Source of the DNA: Bifidobacteriaceae bacterium
GTDB lineage: Bacteria > Actinomycetota > Actinomycetes > Actinomycetales > Bifidobacteriaceae
Length of the DNA stretch: 46,675 nucleotides
Assembly: GCA_022649925.1 (NCBI GenBank)
Contig: JALCOX010000005.1
Coordinates: 1-46,675 of the forward strand
Direction: 5' to 3'
Positions within the stretch are counted from its first letter, which is position 1. Each line of letters starts with the position of its first letter. Of this stretch, positions 24,776-33,813 are shown one piece after another. Both the position numbers and the translations under genes were made by a program. The notes beneath the pieces are model-generated. The model was not told the origin of the DNA and searched no databases. It worked only from the letters and a program-made list of their open reading frames with translations.

Positions 24776-25651
24776 GTGGCGGAAGAACAGGTGCACGAAC
24801 AAGGAAGAGGACGGGATCATCAGCAAGAGTTGGGTGTAGATCGCGCCGATTCACCGACTTATGCCCGTCGATCCGTCGTCTCTTTCGTGCGGCGCACCTC
24901 TAAACTCCCTCCCAAGCTGCAGAAGGCGTGGAACGACTACGCTCCCCACTATCTCCTCGAAATTCCGAATGGGGAGGGAGAAAATGAACTGAGCGTCTCC
25001 CATGACTTCATGATCGACGCGCCGTATGTGGAACAGCACTGGGGCACCTCGAATCCGCTCATCATCGAGATCGGCACAGGGCAGGGAGAAAATATCGCCG
25101 CCGCGGCGCAAGAGCACCCCGAAAATAATTACCTCGCGCTCGAGGTCTACGACCCTGGTGTGGCGCACACTCTCCTCCGCGCCGGAAAGTACGGTATCGA
25201 AAATCTGCGTATCGCACAGGTTAATGCCACCGAACTTTTTGAGTCTGCGCTCGCCCCAGGCTTGGCTGCGGAAGTTTGGACGTATTTCCCCGATCCCTGG
25301 CCCAAGATGAAGCACCACAAACGCAGGATCGTCAAACCTGCGTTGGCGCAGGCCGTGCGCAAGTCTCTGGTCGACGGTGGTTTATGGCGCATTGCGACGG
25401 ACATTGACGACTACGCCCTCCACGTCCACGAGGTGCTCGATTCGTTCGAGGGCCTGCAAAATCGGGGGATCAAACCCGTCAGCCTCGCCACCGAGCACGT
25501 CGGCAAGGGCAATGCCGCGGAGGCGGAGTCGCTACCGCATGCGCAATTCCCTGAATCTGAGCGCTTTGAGGGGCGCGTGCTGACGAGCTTCGAGCGCAAG
25601 GGACTCGAAAAGGGTCACACGGTCCACGACTTCACTTACCAAAAGGTTTGA
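24776..25651 (+). CDS. trmB: tRNA (guanine-N7-)-methyltransferase
   Basis: 291 residues. TrmB methylates G46 in the variable loop of tRNAs. The SAM-binding motif is [16 protein letters not shown], and the catalytic/substrate motif [18 protein letters not shown] is diagnostic. The start is chosen at GTG 24776 because GGAGG lies 5 nt upstream; the in-frame ATG at 24764 has no ribosome site. The first ~40 residues are polar and not conserved in the family. The 3' end overlaps that of the minus-strand channel gene by 20 bp. Confidence 0.95.
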   Translation: MAEEQVHEQGRGRDHQQELGVDRADSPTYARRSVVSFVRRTSKLPPKLQKAWNDYAPHYLLEIPNGEGENELSVSHDFMIDAPYVEQHWGTSNPLIIEIGTGQGENIAAAAQEHPENNYLALEVYDPGVAHTLLRAGKYGIENLRIAQVNATELFESALAPGLAAEVWTYFPDPWPKMKHHKRRIVKPALAQAVRKSLVDGGLWRIATDIDDYALHVHEVLDSFEGLQNRGIKPVSLATEHVGKGNAAEAESLPHAQFPESERFEGRVLTSFERKGLEKGHTVHDFTYQKV

Positions 25652-26402
25652 GGTCTGAGCGCCCGCTCGCCGAAATATTGTGAGGCTTTTGAGAAGTCTC
25701 CAGCTTCTTGAGTTCGATCTCGATGTGAGCGAGCTGGCCGGAAAGGCGTTCGACCTGTTCGCGTGTGATCTGGAGGTCCTTATTCTCCTGTGCGCCTACG
25801 CGCTCCACGATCCAAGAGGCGAGCATCGCTGTGACGACGCCGATGAGCGCGATGCCGGCAATCATGAGTGCGAAGGCGATGATGCGGCCAGTGGGACTGA
25901 CAGGGGAGTAGTCGCCGTAGCCGACCGTGGTGATGGTGACGAAGGCCCACCACAGAGCCTCTCCGAAGGATTTAATGTTCGCGCCGGCAACGCCTCGCTC
26001 GGCATCGAACACGGCCAATGAGCCCACAAGGACGAGGATCGTAGCGGATATACAGACGTAGAGGGCGATCCTACCGCGCAGCGCGAGGCCTGTTTGCCGG
26101 TTGAGTTTGTTGAGCGCGCCGAGAATCATCACGATGCGCAGTGGGCGAATCATGGGGAGAAGGACGATGATGAGATCGAGCAGGTGGTGCTTGAACCATG
26201 CGCGCTTGTGAGGGGCGAGCAGCAATTCGGCGCAATAGTCGAGAATGAAAATCGCCCAGATGATGTTCATCGTCCAGCCGACGACGGTGGACCAGAATCC
26301 ATGGGGTTGCGCGAGCACTTGCACCGCGTAGTCGCCGATGAAGGCAACCGAGAGAACCATCATCGGCCAGTTGGTCAGTCGCTCCCATTTCTCAAGACGC
26401 AT
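25632..26402 (-). CDS. Voltage-gated-type potassium channel
   Basis: 256 residues. Hydrophobic segments lie at about 12-29, 43-62, 73-93, 113-132 and 173-197. The pore helix is followed by the K+ selectivity filter TTVGYGD (about 158-164). The stretch [18 protein letters not shown] before S5 is a short basic S4-like segment. A C-terminal coiled coil (about 205-236, [20 protein letters not shown]) may drive tetramer formation. It lies 20 bp downstream of the MerR gene on the same strand, so co-expression is likely. It probably sets membrane potential or K+ flux. Confidence 0.88.
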   Translation of the reverse strand: MRLEKWERLTNWPMMVLSVAFIGDYAVQVLAQPHGFWSTVVGWTMNIIWAIFILDYCAELLLAPHKRAWFKHHLLDLIIVLLPMIRPLRIVMILGALNKLNRQTGLALRGRIALYVCISATILVLVGSLAVFDAERGVAGANIKSFGEALWWAFVTITTVGYGDYSPVSPTGRIIAFALMIAGIALIGVVTAMLASWIVERVGAQENKDLQITREQVERLSGQLAHIEIELKKLETSQKPHNISASGRSDLKPFGK

Positions 26403-26422
26403 ACTCGCGATATTACCTGTGT

Positions 26423-26875
26423 TCAGGCGTCGAGGACCGCATTTTCGAAGGTGTTGGCGAGATTGAGGCTCTGTTTTTCTTGGATTGCGGCGGTGAGATC
26501 GAGCGCCACCTTGCGGCGTGAGTCGGGGGAGGAGTAAATGGCGAGTTTGTCGTCGATCTGCGCGAGATTCTGTGCGAGAAGGCGTTGCTGGCGCACGATG
26601 TACTCGCGATGCTTCTGCAACAGAGTGCGGCGTTCCTCGATGCTGGGAGTTCCCCTCATGACGGCAGCGATGTAGGTGCGGATGTCGCTGATCTTCATGC
26701 CCGTGTCCTTGAGGCAGCAGATGGTTTTGATCAGAAGGAGATCGCCGTCGGTGAACTCGCGATACCCCGATCTGTTGCGCACCACAAAAGGCAGAAGACC
26801 CTCCTTGTCGTAGAAGCGCAAAGTGTAAATCGAGAGTCCGGTCTTTTGTGAGACCTGCTTGATGGAATATGTCAT
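26423..26875 (-). CDS. MerR-family transcriptional regulator
   Basis: 150 residues from ATG 26875 (MTYSIKQVSQKTGLSIYTLR); the frame is open further upstream, but family alignment and an AGAGG-like site favour this start. The winged helix is complete (LRFYDKEGLLPFVVRNRSGY, FTDGDLLLIKTICCLKDTGM), followed by the dimerising helix (LLQKHREYIVRQQRLL). No C-terminal cysteine cluster like that of SoxR is present. Its divergent partner is an SDR dehydrogenase, and a perfect palindrome lies between them; MerR proteins typically twist such promoters to activate the divergent gene. The inducer is unknown, perhaps a carbonyl or redox-active compound. Confidence 0.9.
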   Translation of the reverse strand: MTYSIKQVSQKTGLSIYTLRFYDKEGLLPFVVRNRSGYREFTDGDLLLIKTICCLKDTGMKISDIRTYIAAVMRGTPSIEERRTLLQKHREYIVRQQRLLAQNLAQIDDKLAIYSSPDSRRKVALDLTAAIQEKQSLNLANTFENAVLDA

Positions 26876-26904
26876 ATTTCGCTGCCTCTTCTGTGGGTTA
26901 CTTG

Positions 26905-26924
26905 CCCTCGAGCATACTCGAGGG
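26905..26924. promoter_or_regulatory. MerR operator in the merR/SDR divergent promoter
   Basis: CCCTCGAG (26905-26912), CATA, CTCGAGGG (26917-26924): a perfect 8-bp dyad with 4-nt centre. It resembles the SoxR-type box as I recall it (CCTCAAG-N4-CTTGAGG). A TTGCCC at 26903-26908 could be a -35 for the SDR gene with an 18-19 bp spacer, the long spacing expected for MerR-controlled promoters. Confidence 0.7.
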
Positions 26925-26973
26925 TTTAGCTTCATAAAAGAAGTGTTACCGAGGTAGAAAGTGAGAAATACTG

Positions 26974-28038
26974 ATGGAAACGACTCAACGGCAGGTGCTG
27001 GTGACGGGTGGGAACGGATTCTTGGCGTTGCACATTGTGCGGGAATTGTTGGGCCATGCGATTGCTGTGCGTGCGACGGTTCGCACCATGGAGCGCAGCG
27101 CAGAGGTGACGGACGCGTTGGCGTCTCGCGGAGTCTCGACGCAGGGGCTGTCGTTCATCGAGGCGGACCTCATGAGCGACAAGAATTGGGAGGCTGCGAT
27201 GGTGGGGATAACGGACGTGGTGAGCGTGGCCTCGCCCGTTTTCCCCGACTCGGGATCCGGGCACTCGGCGCAGCCGTCAGAGGCCGACATGGCGGCCTCT
27301 ACGGAGGGCACACTGCGCATTTTGCGAGCGGCCGCGGGCGCGGGGGTGCGCAGGGTTGTGATGACCGCCAACTTTGGCGCGGTGGGATTTAGCAATAGAG
27401 ATAAAACGAGCATTACCACCGAGGAGAACTGGACGGATGAGAATGAGCCTGGGCTCTCCGCGTACGAGAAGTCGAAGCTCCTGGCGGAGAAAAGCGCGTG
27501 GAAGTTTGTGGAAGACCGTGAAAATGCTGGACTTTTTGCGCCGGAGTTGGTGAGTATCAACCCGGTCGCCATTCTGGGACCCGCCCTTGGACACCATGTC
27601 TCCGGCAGCTTTGGGATTGTCGATTCCATCATGAGTGGGAGTATGAAGCGGATTCCACCCATCGAGCTCAACGTGGTGGATGTGCGCGACGTGGCTGATC
27701 TCCACGTGAAGGAACTCGAGGTTCCGCAAGCGGCAGGTCAGCGTTTCATCGCCAGCGCGGAAGGCATCATCAGCATGACTCAAATCGCCGATCTCATTCG
27801 GCAACAGCGCCCGGAACTGGCGGCATCGATCTCACGTCGCAGACTCCCAGGGTTTGCGGTGCGCTTGGGATCTCTCGTGTCCGAGCAAGCCCGTGAGGCA
27901 AAACTGTTGATGGAGATAAATCGCCACGTCAGCACGAGCAAGGCGCAGGATCTTTTGGGCTGGTCGCCGCGCTACACCAAGGAAGAGACTGTGTTGGCGG
28001 CCGTCGACTCGCTCGCGAGCAGGAATCAGAAGCGGTGA
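26974..28038 (+). CDS. NAD(P)-dependent epimerase/dehydratase, dihydroflavonol-reductase-like SDR
   Basis: 354 residues of the extended short-chain dehydrogenase family. The cofactor motif is VLVTGGNGFLALHIVREL (Gly-x-x-Gly-x-x-x), and the active-site pair is Tyr164/Lys168 (SAYEKSKLLAEKSAW). PELVSINPVAILGPALG is the typical substrate-loop strand of cinnamoyl-CoA/dihydroflavonol reductase relatives, which in bacteria often reduce aldehydes such as methylglyoxal. It is divergent from merR, with the shared operator suggesting induction by the compound it detoxifies (inference). It is followed by the DHODH-like gene after 35 bp. Confidence 0.85.
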   Translation: METTQRQVLVTGGNGFLALHIVRELLGHAIAVRATVRTMERSAEVTDALASRGVSTQGLSFIEADLMSDKNWEAAMVGITDVVSVASPVFPDSGSGHSAQPSEADMAASTEGTLRILRAAAGAGVRRVVMTANFGAVGFSNRDKTSITTEENWTDENEPGLSAYEKSKLLAEKSAWKFVEDRENAGLFAPELVSINPVAILGPALGHHVSGSFGIVDSIMSGSMKRIPPIELNVVDVRDVADLHVKELEVPQAAGQRFIASAEGIISMTQIADLIRQQRPELAASISRRRLPGFAVRLGSLVSEQAREAKLLMEINRHVSTSKAQDLLGWSPRYTKEETVLAAVDSLASRNQKR

Positions 28039-28073
28039 GCGGATTCGGCGCGTATTTGTGCAACAATGGGGGC

Positions 28074-29219
28074 ATGACTTACGTCTCAGAATCTCCAGTT
28101 CACAACACGGTGAACAAGGTGTCGACTTCGTTGTTCCAAACTGCTTACAAGTATGGGGTAAAGAAGGCGGTATTCGCCATGACGCCGGACGACGCTCATG
28201 AGGCGACGATGACCTTCGGCCGCACCTCGGGAAAGATTGCGCCGCTGATGTGGCTCTTGCGCGAGATGATCGATTACACCGATCCCATTCTCGAGACGAA
28301 CGTCATGGGCGTCGACTTCGACAATCCCTTCGGCCTGAGCGCCGGACTCGACAAGAACTGTGATCTCCCTACCGTTTTGGAGGCGGCGGGCTTCGGCTTT
28401 GAAACGGTCGGTTCGACGACGGCCCGACCCTCCTCAGGTAATCCGCGTCCGTGGTTCCACCGCTTGCCTGAATACGCCTCGATGATGGTGCACGTCGGCC
28501 TTGCAAACGACGGGTCCGAGAAGGTTATTCGTCGCGTCGAAAAGGCGTACACTCGCTCCACCACTATGCGGCTGTCGGTCTCGATCGCGCGCACCAACGA
28601 CGATCTCACCAAAGACGACGCCGAGGGCATCGAGGATTATCGCATCTCCATGGAGCGTGCCGCCAACCGCTCGCATATGATCGAGGTCAATATCTCCTGC
28701 CCGAACACTCGCGTTGGGGAGCGTTTCGTCGACCCGAATAATCTCGATAAGCTGTTTGATGTTCTCGACACAGTTGATCATGATCAGCCGGTGCTCGTGA
28801 AGATGCCGCAAGACAAGTCATGGCCCGAGTTCCGTGATCTTTTGGACGTCCTCGTGGAGCACAAAGTTGATGGCGTCACCATCGCCAACCTCCGCAAGAA
28901 CCGCGAGGGGCTCGATATTCCGGCTGATTGGGAAGGCAACCTCTCTGGCATGCCCGCCGGTCCGGCGAGTGATGACCTGGTGGAACGCACTTTCCGCGAC
29001 TATGGTGACAAGCTCGAGATCGCCGGTGTGGGTGGTGTTTTCACTCCGGAGCAGGCCTACCGAAAGATCCGTAAGGGCTCGAGTCTCGTCATGTTCGTTT
29101 CGTCGCTGATGTATCGCGGGCCCCAGAACATCACCACGCTCAAGCGCGGGCTCGCGGACCTGTTGCGTCGGGATGGCTTCGACTCCATCGATGACGCAGT
29201 AGGTATCGACGTCGACTAG
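28074..29219 (+). CDS. Dihydroorotate dehydrogenase family protein (class-2-like with Cys base)
   Basis: 381 residues of the FMN TIM-barrel DHODH family. The N-terminal helical part with MTPDDAHEATMTFG resembles the membrane-docking extension of class 2 (quinone-linked) PyrD. Barrel landmarks are NPFGLSAGLDKN, GFGFETVGSTTARP, VNISCPNTRVGERF, LVKMPQDKSW and IAGVGGVFTPEQAYRKI. Class 2 enzymes use Ser as base in the NxSSPNT loop; here Cys209 stands there as in class 1 enzymes. The orotate-binding loop reads ANLRKNREG instead of the usual NTT-type sequence. It may be the cell's PyrD or a paralogue with another substrate. The start at 28074 (MTYVSES) has a GGGGG site; it follows the SDR gene by 35 bp. 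Confidence 0.78.
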   Translation: MTYVSESPVHNTVNKVSTSLFQTAYKYGVKKAVFAMTPDDAHEATMTFGRTSGKIAPLMWLLREMIDYTDPILETNVMGVDFDNPFGLSAGLDKNCDLPTVLEAAGFGFETVGSTTARPSSGNPRPWFHRLPEYASMMVHVGLANDGSEKVIRRVEKAYTRSTTMRLSVSIARTNDDLTKDDAEGIEDYRISMERAANRSHMIEVNISCPNTRVGERFVDPNNLDKLFDVLDTVDHDQPVLVKMPQDKSWPEFRDLLDVLVEHKVDGVTIANLRKNREGLDIPADWEGNLSGMPAGPASDDLVERTFRDYGDKLEIAGVGGVFTPEQAYRKIRKGSSLVMFVSSLMYRGPQNITTLKRGLADLLRRDGFDSIDDAVGIDVD

Positions 29220-29342
29220 AACTCTCTAGGTTTTTATCCTCACACCCATTCCCTCATCACACTCACCGACACACTCATTTAATGTGTGCGCAAGTGGAGT
29301 GTGTGCATGTGGAATGTGGTTGGAGTGACATTGTCACACGTG

Positions 29343-29511
29343 TTTGTGCGGGCATCTCGAGGTTTGTGCGGAGAATCTTACGTGCAAGACACCTGTGGAA
29401 GTGGTTAAGACGACTTTAGAACGTTAAAAGTCTCCAAAATGAATGAGATCAGTTGATCCTCTCCGCACAAACCTCGAGATGTCCGCACAAACCCAGAAAT
29501 GTCCGCACAAA
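29343..29511. repeat. Convergent repeat array, 20-bp period, TTTGTGCGGA word (second locus)
   Basis: TTTGTGCGGG/A starts at 29343 and 29363; TCCGCACAAA starts at 29462, 29482 and 29502. The interval CATCTCGAGG/CCTCGAGATG is shared with the 24.4-kb locus. Bases 29343-29372 pair with 29462-29491 with 29 of 30 matches around an 89-nt loop. The array sits between the convergent ends of the DHODH-like and Old Yellow Enzyme genes. Upstream, 29220-29342 is rich in CACAC/GTGTG dyads, including GTGAC-ATT-GTCAC at 29326-29338. The array could act as a bidirectional terminator. Confidence 0.85.
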
Positions 29512-29525
29512 CCGTGCTCCGTGCT

Positions 29526-30779
29526 CTACGCGTTATCGCGATAGGCGCCGCGCAGGTATTGCTGAGGGTAAGGTGCCTCGTGGCGGTTCAGCCCCAATTT
29601 GTGTGCCGCCCGCAATGGCCATGAGGGCTCGCGCAGAGCTGCGCGACCGATTTCGATGGCGTCGGCCCAGCCCTTGTGCAAAATTCGTTCCGCCTGCTTG
29701 GGCTTGTCGATCAAACCTACGGCGGTCGTTGGAATACCAGCCTGCGCGCGCACTTCTGCAGCGAAAGGCACCTGATAGTTCGGGGCCACGGGAACAGTGA
29801 CGTAGGGGACGATCCCGCCAGTGGACACGTCGATGAGATCAACACCGTGTCGCTTCGAGACCTGTGCCGCGCTCACTGTCTGATCGAGGTCCCATCCGCC
29901 TTGCGCCCAATCTGTAGCGGAGATGCGCACGAAAAGTGGCAGACCTTCGGGCAGAACCTCCCGGATTGCATCGCTAACCTCGACGAGGAAACGCAGACGG
30001 GAGTTGAGATCGCCGCCGTATTCGTCAGTGCGCAGGTTGCTCAAGGGATCCAGGAACTGCGAGATGAGATAGCCGTGTGCCGCGTGAATTTCGATCACTT
30101 TGAATCCAGCAGCGACTGCACGGGCGGCCGAGCTGCGGAAGTCGGCGATAATCCTGTGGATCTCCTCGTGGCTGAGCTCTGTGGGGATCGCGTACGAGCC
30201 GAAGGGGACAGAGGAAGGGGCGAGCGTAGGCCAGCCTCCCTGATCCTGCGGCACGGACGCACCGTTGAATCCGACGGCAAAGCTTCCCGTTGAACCTTTG
30301 CGCCCAGAGTGATTGAGCTGAATCCCTGGAACTGCGCCAGTGGCGGCGATTCCGTCGGCGATCCACTTCCACGTATTCTGTTGGGCGTCGTTCCACAGAC
30401 CCACGTCGTTGGGAGAGATGCGACCCTCGGGACTGACGGCGGTCGCCTCCGTGAGAACGAGCCCAAAACCGCCCACGGCGCGAGAAACGTAGTGCTGATA
30501 GTGCCAGTCGGTCGGGATTCCGTCCTGCTTGAAGACCGAATACTGGTCCATGGGAGGAAGCCACGCGCGATTGCGGACGGTGACGTCGCGCAGTGTCATC
30601 GGTTTAAAGAGCAAAGGACGAGGTTGATTCTTCGAAGATTTCACGATCGTGGATTCCTCTGATTCAGGTGCTGCGTGCCGTGGTGACGTGGGCTTGGACC
30701 TCTTGGCGTCGCTGGGAGTGGTAGTGGCTTCGGCCCCGAGGAAGGAATCTCCGAAGACTTCAGGGGAGGTAAAGGACAT
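29526..30779 (-). CDS. NADH:flavin oxidoreductase, Old Yellow Enzyme (YqjM-like)
   Basis: 417 residues. From residue ~50 the OYE barrel is complete: LLFKPMTLRDVTVRNRAWLP, GFGLVLTEATAVSPEGRIS, PGIQLNHSGRKGS (FMN region), FKVIEIHAAHGYLISQFLDP (substrate His pair region), NLRTDEYGGDLNSRLRF, and the C-terminal phosphate site AIEIGRAALREP. These FMN enzymes reduce electron-poor alkenes with NAD(P)H. The first ~50 residues are a Ser/Thr/Pro-rich extension. The start is chosen at ATG 30779 (MSFTSPEV) with AAAGGTG upstream; the frame stays open further, but there it runs through the penicillin-binding protein gene out of frame. It lies 32 bp after that gene's stop, probably in one operon. Confidence 0.92.
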   Translation of the reverse strand: MSFTSPEVFGDSFLGAEATTTPSDAKRSKPTSPRHAAPESEESTIVKSSKNQPRPLLFKPMTLRDVTVRNRAWLPPMDQYSVFKQDGIPTDWHYQHYVSRAVGGFGLVLTEATAVSPEGRISPNDVGLWNDAQQNTWKWIADGIAATGAVPGIQLNHSGRKGSTGSFAVGFNGASVPQDQGGWPTLAPSSVPFGSYAIPTELSHEEIHRIIADFRSSAARAVAAGFKVIEIHAAHGYLISQFLDPLSNLRTDEYGGDLNSRLRFLVEVSDAIREVLPEGLPLFVRISATDWAQGGWDLDQTVSAAQVSKRHGVDLIDVSTGGIVPYVTVPVAPNYQVPFAAEVRAQAGIPTTAVGLIDKPKQAERILHKGWADAIEIGRAALREPSWPLRAAHKLGLNRHEAPYPQQYLRGAYRDNA

Positions 30780-30811
30780 ACCGGGCACCTTTCTCGCGGG
30801 CTTTGTGAACT

Positions 30812-32992
30812 TCAGTTGGTACGCTTCGTCGTCGTCCCGGAGGCACTCGAGGAACTTGACGATTTGGCGGCGCCGGTTCCGGTCGTCAGCATCGTCTGGT
30901 TCGGAGTTCCGTAACTGTTGTCGGCCTTGATCTTGGCCTTCTTCACGTACTGCTCCATGAACAGCTTCCACGACGGCAGGGCGATATCGGCGCCGTACCA
31001 CTGTGACTTCCTGACGCCGTTGATGGTGAGGTTGCTCAAGATGGCGAGATTTTCCGCGTTGCCGACAAAGTCGACAGCGGACACCTGTGGAATGAATCCG
31101 CCGGTGGCGAGGGTCGTTTTCTCGGAGGTACCGGTCTTGGCGAAGGTCTTGCGGCCGTCGCTGAGCTGCGCCGCCTTCGCGATGCCCTGTGTCACGTTGA
31201 GATTCATGGCGTAGGCAGTTGTCTCCGCCACGTCCTTGCTGATGGCCTGGTGGCAGCCAGCGCTGGGAACCGTGAGGTTCTTTCCATCCGAATCGATGAC
31301 CTTTGTCATGGCAATGGGCGTGCATTCCTTGCCGCCTGCAGCGATGGTCGCGTAGACGTTGGCCATGGTGAGGGGGGATGCCTGGTTGGCGCCACCGCCG
31401 ATGACCATGGTGGGCGTCATCGTCGAATGGACGTCGCTCTGCGCCTCGCTGGAGTTGTGATAACCCATCTCGGTGGCGGTGTCTGCGATTGCGCAGAGGC
31501 CGATGATCTGGGCCATCGAGGCCTGAGTGGTGTTGTGAGAGTAATTCAGAGCGTGCAGGGGAGTTTCCGGGTTCACGGTGCCGCCCTCTGAATTGGTGAC
31601 GTTCCACGGGACATTGCTCGAGTGATAGCAGGGGAACGATCCCTGGTTGTAGCTCGTGTAGGTGCGCAGTGGCTGGTTGGCTGACTTGCCGGCCTTGAGC
31701 CATGCGGCGAAGTTGATGGGCTTCCACGTCGAACCCATCTGGAAGCCAAGGCCGCCGCCGTCGACTTGGTCCACCGCGTAGTTGATGGAGGTCGAGTACT
31801 GGTCGGCAGAGGTGGTGGCGTCGTAGTAACGGTTCTGGGCGAGGGCGAGGACTTCGCCGGTCCCCGGCTTGATCGCCGCCAAAACGTTTTCGACTCCAGA
31901 TATGTCCTTCACTGGAACCTCAGTGGTGACGGCGTCCCACGCCGCCGCCTGTGCGCTGACATTCATGGTGGTGTAAATCTTGAGGCCGCCCTGATAGAGG
32001 AGCTTCTTGCGAATTGCCTCGGTCTTGCCGAAGCTCTTGGAATTCAAAATCTTGTGAACCACGTAGTCGCAGAAGAAGGCGGCAGTGCCCGCGGTCTGGC
32101 AGCCGACGGCGACCGACTTGATCTTCAGCATGGACTTGAGCGGTACTTTCTTGGCGGCCTTCACTGCGGCTGCGGTGGCGAAGCCCGTCTCCTGCATGAG
32201 ATCGAGCACCACGTTGCGCTGTTTCTCTGAGGTATCGGGATGCACGGTGGGGTCGTAGCTGGCGGGGTTCTTGGTGATGGCCGCGATCGTCGCCGCCTCA
32301 CCGAGGTTGAGATCCTTCGCAGATTTCGAGAAGTAGTGCTGTGCGGCCGTCTCCACGCCGTACACATTCGTTCCAAACTGGGCGATGTTGAGATAGCCCT
32401 GCAGAATCTCCGACTTGCTGTGGTGCTTTTCGAGCTCGACGGAGATGAGCATTTCGCGCAACTTGCGGGCGATGGTCTCTTCGGAGGCGTGATAGGCGGC
32501 GATGGGGTCGTCATCCTCCTCCGCCTGATCGATGAGGACGTTCTTCACGTACTGCTGTGTCAGCGTCGAGCCGCCCTGGGTGTCACCGCCCTTGACGTAC
32601 GTCTGGATGAAGGCGCGTGCGATGCCCTGAGGATCAATGCCGGAGTGCTCCAAGAAGCGGCGGTCCTCGCGTGCGACGACGGCCTTCTGCATCGGCTCCG
32701 AAATGTCTTTGAGCGCCACGACGATGCGGTTTTGGTCATAGAACTGAGCGATGACCGTCTTGCCGTCCGAAGCGTACATGCGTGACTGCTGGGGCAGGTC
32801 GGTGAGATCCATGGTGATGGTCTCGCTCTTGAGCGAGGGGATGAGACCCTTGGCCGCGTTGTTGATTCCGATGACAACAGGTGCGAAGAAACCAGACGCC
32901 GCGGTTCCGCCAGCGATGCACATGAGCACATACACCAGGAGAAGTGAGATGAAACGACGTACTGTCATCGGCTGTTGTTCAGATTGGGCCAT
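30812..32992 (-). CDS. Class A penicillin-binding protein (transglycosylase/transpeptidase)
   Basis: 726 residues, bifunctional peptidoglycan synthase. N-terminal membrane helix at about 11-40. The GT51 domain has catalytic Glu in AVVAREDRRFLEHSGID (Glu109) and GGSTLTQQYVKN (140-151). The transpeptidase domain has SxxK at Ser421-Lys424 (GSTWKP), an SxN-type motif in NYSHNTTQ and KTGTS near 640. The C-terminus is a Ser/Thr/Lys tail. It polymerises and cross-links glycan on the outer face of the membrane. It lies downstream of a GlxR-like regulator gene on the same strand. There is no strong ribosome site; TAGACT lies 7 nt before the ATG, compatible with a leaderless transcript. Confidence 0.95.
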   Translation of the reverse strand: MAQSEQQPMTVRRFISLLLVYVLMCIAGGTAASGFFAPVVIGINNAAKGLIPSLKSETITMDLTDLPQQSRMYASDGKTVIAQFYDQNRIVVALKDISEPMQKAVVAREDRRFLEHSGIDPQGIARAFIQTYVKGGDTQGGSTLTQQYVKNVLIDQAEEDDDPIAAYHASEETIARKLREMLISVELEKHHSKSEILQGYLNIAQFGTNVYGVETAAQHYFSKSAKDLNLGEAATIAAITKNPASYDPTVHPDTSEKQRNVVLDLMQETGFATAAAVKAAKKVPLKSMLKIKSVAVGCQTAGTAAFFCDYVVHKILNSKSFGKTEAIRKKLLYQGGLKIYTTMNVSAQAAAWDAVTTEVPVKDISGVENVLAAIKPGTGEVLALAQNRYYDATTSADQYSTSINYAVDQVDGGGLGFQMGSTWKPINFAAWLKAGKSANQPLRTYTSYNQGSFPCYHSSNVPWNVTNSEGGTVNPETPLHALNYSHNTTQASMAQIIGLCAIADTATEMGYHNSSEAQSDVHSTMTPTMVIGGGANQASPLTMANVYATIAAGGKECTPIAMTKVIDSDGKNLTVPSAGCHQAISKDVAETTAYAMNLNVTQGIAKAAQLSDGRKTFAKTGTSEKTTLATGGFIPQVSAVDFVGNAENLAILSNLTINGVRKSQWYGADIALPSWKLFMEQYVKKAKIKADNSYGTPNQTMLTTGTGAAKSSSSSSASGTTTKRTN

Positions 32993-33099
32993 GCACGCCA
33001 GTCTATTGTTCCCACCCTACAGTTTGGGGGTCCATGAGCATGATTTTCACGGCTTCCGCCCAAGGCCGTAACCCCCGCGAAAGGCGGGCAGCGAGGAGA

Positions 33100-33813
33100 T
33101 TACTGACGGGTCCTGCGGATGAGCTTACCCGGCTGGAAGATGATGATGGTGCGGCCCTTGCGCGCGATCCACTTGCGGTTGGTGAAGTCCATCAAAGCCT
33201 TGTTCACCGTTTCACGAGAGGATCCCACCAGTTGAGCGAGCTCTTCCTGCGTGAGGTCGTGGGGGACCACGAGACCTTCCTCGGTGGGAGCTCCAAAGCG
33301 GACGGCCAGATCGAGGAGCGTCTTGGCGAGGCGGCCGGGGACGTCGGTGAAGACGAGATCGGAGATGCGTTCGTTGTTCTTGCGCATGCGATTGGCAAGA
33401 ACCTGCAGCATGTTGATGGCGACTCGAGAGTGCTCGTTGAGCCACGCAAACAGCGCCTCGTGGGTGAGTGAGGCTACGGCTGTGTTGTTCGTCATGGCGA
33501 CCGCGTTCGCCGTGCGGGGGCCACCCTCGGGGTCGAAGACCGGGATCTCGCCGAGGATTTCGCCGCGTCCGTGAATGCTCAGAAGCTGCACACGTTCGTC
33601 GCGGGAGGTGCGTGTGAGCTTGACCCTTCCGGATTCGATGACGAACATTTGGTGGTCAGTGTCGCCTTCGCGGAAGATGTAGTCTCCCTTATTGAAGGTT
33701 TCCGTCTGCAGGGAAGGCAGCAACAGTGCCGCTTCGTCCGCAGGTACCTGGCTGAAAAGTGCTGTTTTGAGCAGAATCTCCTCGCCGGTTACGCTTGGTG
33801 ATGCGTCGGGCAT
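33100..33813 (-). CDS. Crp/Fnr-family regulator, GlxR-like
   Basis: 237 residues from ATG 33813 (MPDASPSV), with AAAGGAG upstream. The cyclic-nucleotide-binding domain (FNKGDYIFREGDTDHQMFVI, RVKLTRTSRDERVQLLSIHG, GRGEILGEIPVFDPEGGPRT) is followed by the dimer helix. The C-terminal helix-turn-helix is LTQEELAQLVGSSRETVNKAL. It closely resembles the actinobacterial global regulator GlxR, which binds cAMP and TGTGA-N6-TCACA sites. No clean site of that form was seen in its own upstream region. The penicillin-binding protein gene lies 107 bp downstream on the same strand. Confidence 0.9.
   Translation of the reverse strand: MPDASPSVTGEEILLKTALFSQVPADEAALLLPSLQTETFNKGDYIFREGDTDHQMFVIESGRVKLTRTSRDERVQLLSIHGRGEILGEIPVFDPEGGPRTANAVAMTNNTAVASLTHEALFAWLNEHSRVAINMLQVLANRMRKNNERISDLVFTDVPGRLAKTLLDLAVRFGAPTEEGLVVPHDLTQEELAQLVGSSRETVNKALMDFTNRKWIARKGRTIIIFQPGKLIRRTRQ

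Noticed and set aside
24441-29511. Regularly spaced repeats as a CRISPR array
   Set aside because: Repeat and interval are only ~10 nt each, the arrays are convergent, intervals are partly shared between loci and no cas genes are present.
29526-31727. A 733-codon minus-strand open frame
   Set aside because: Only its last 417 codons are the Old Yellow Enzyme; the earlier part lies over the penicillin-binding protein gene in the wrong frame and has no family likeness, so this is not a fusion protein.
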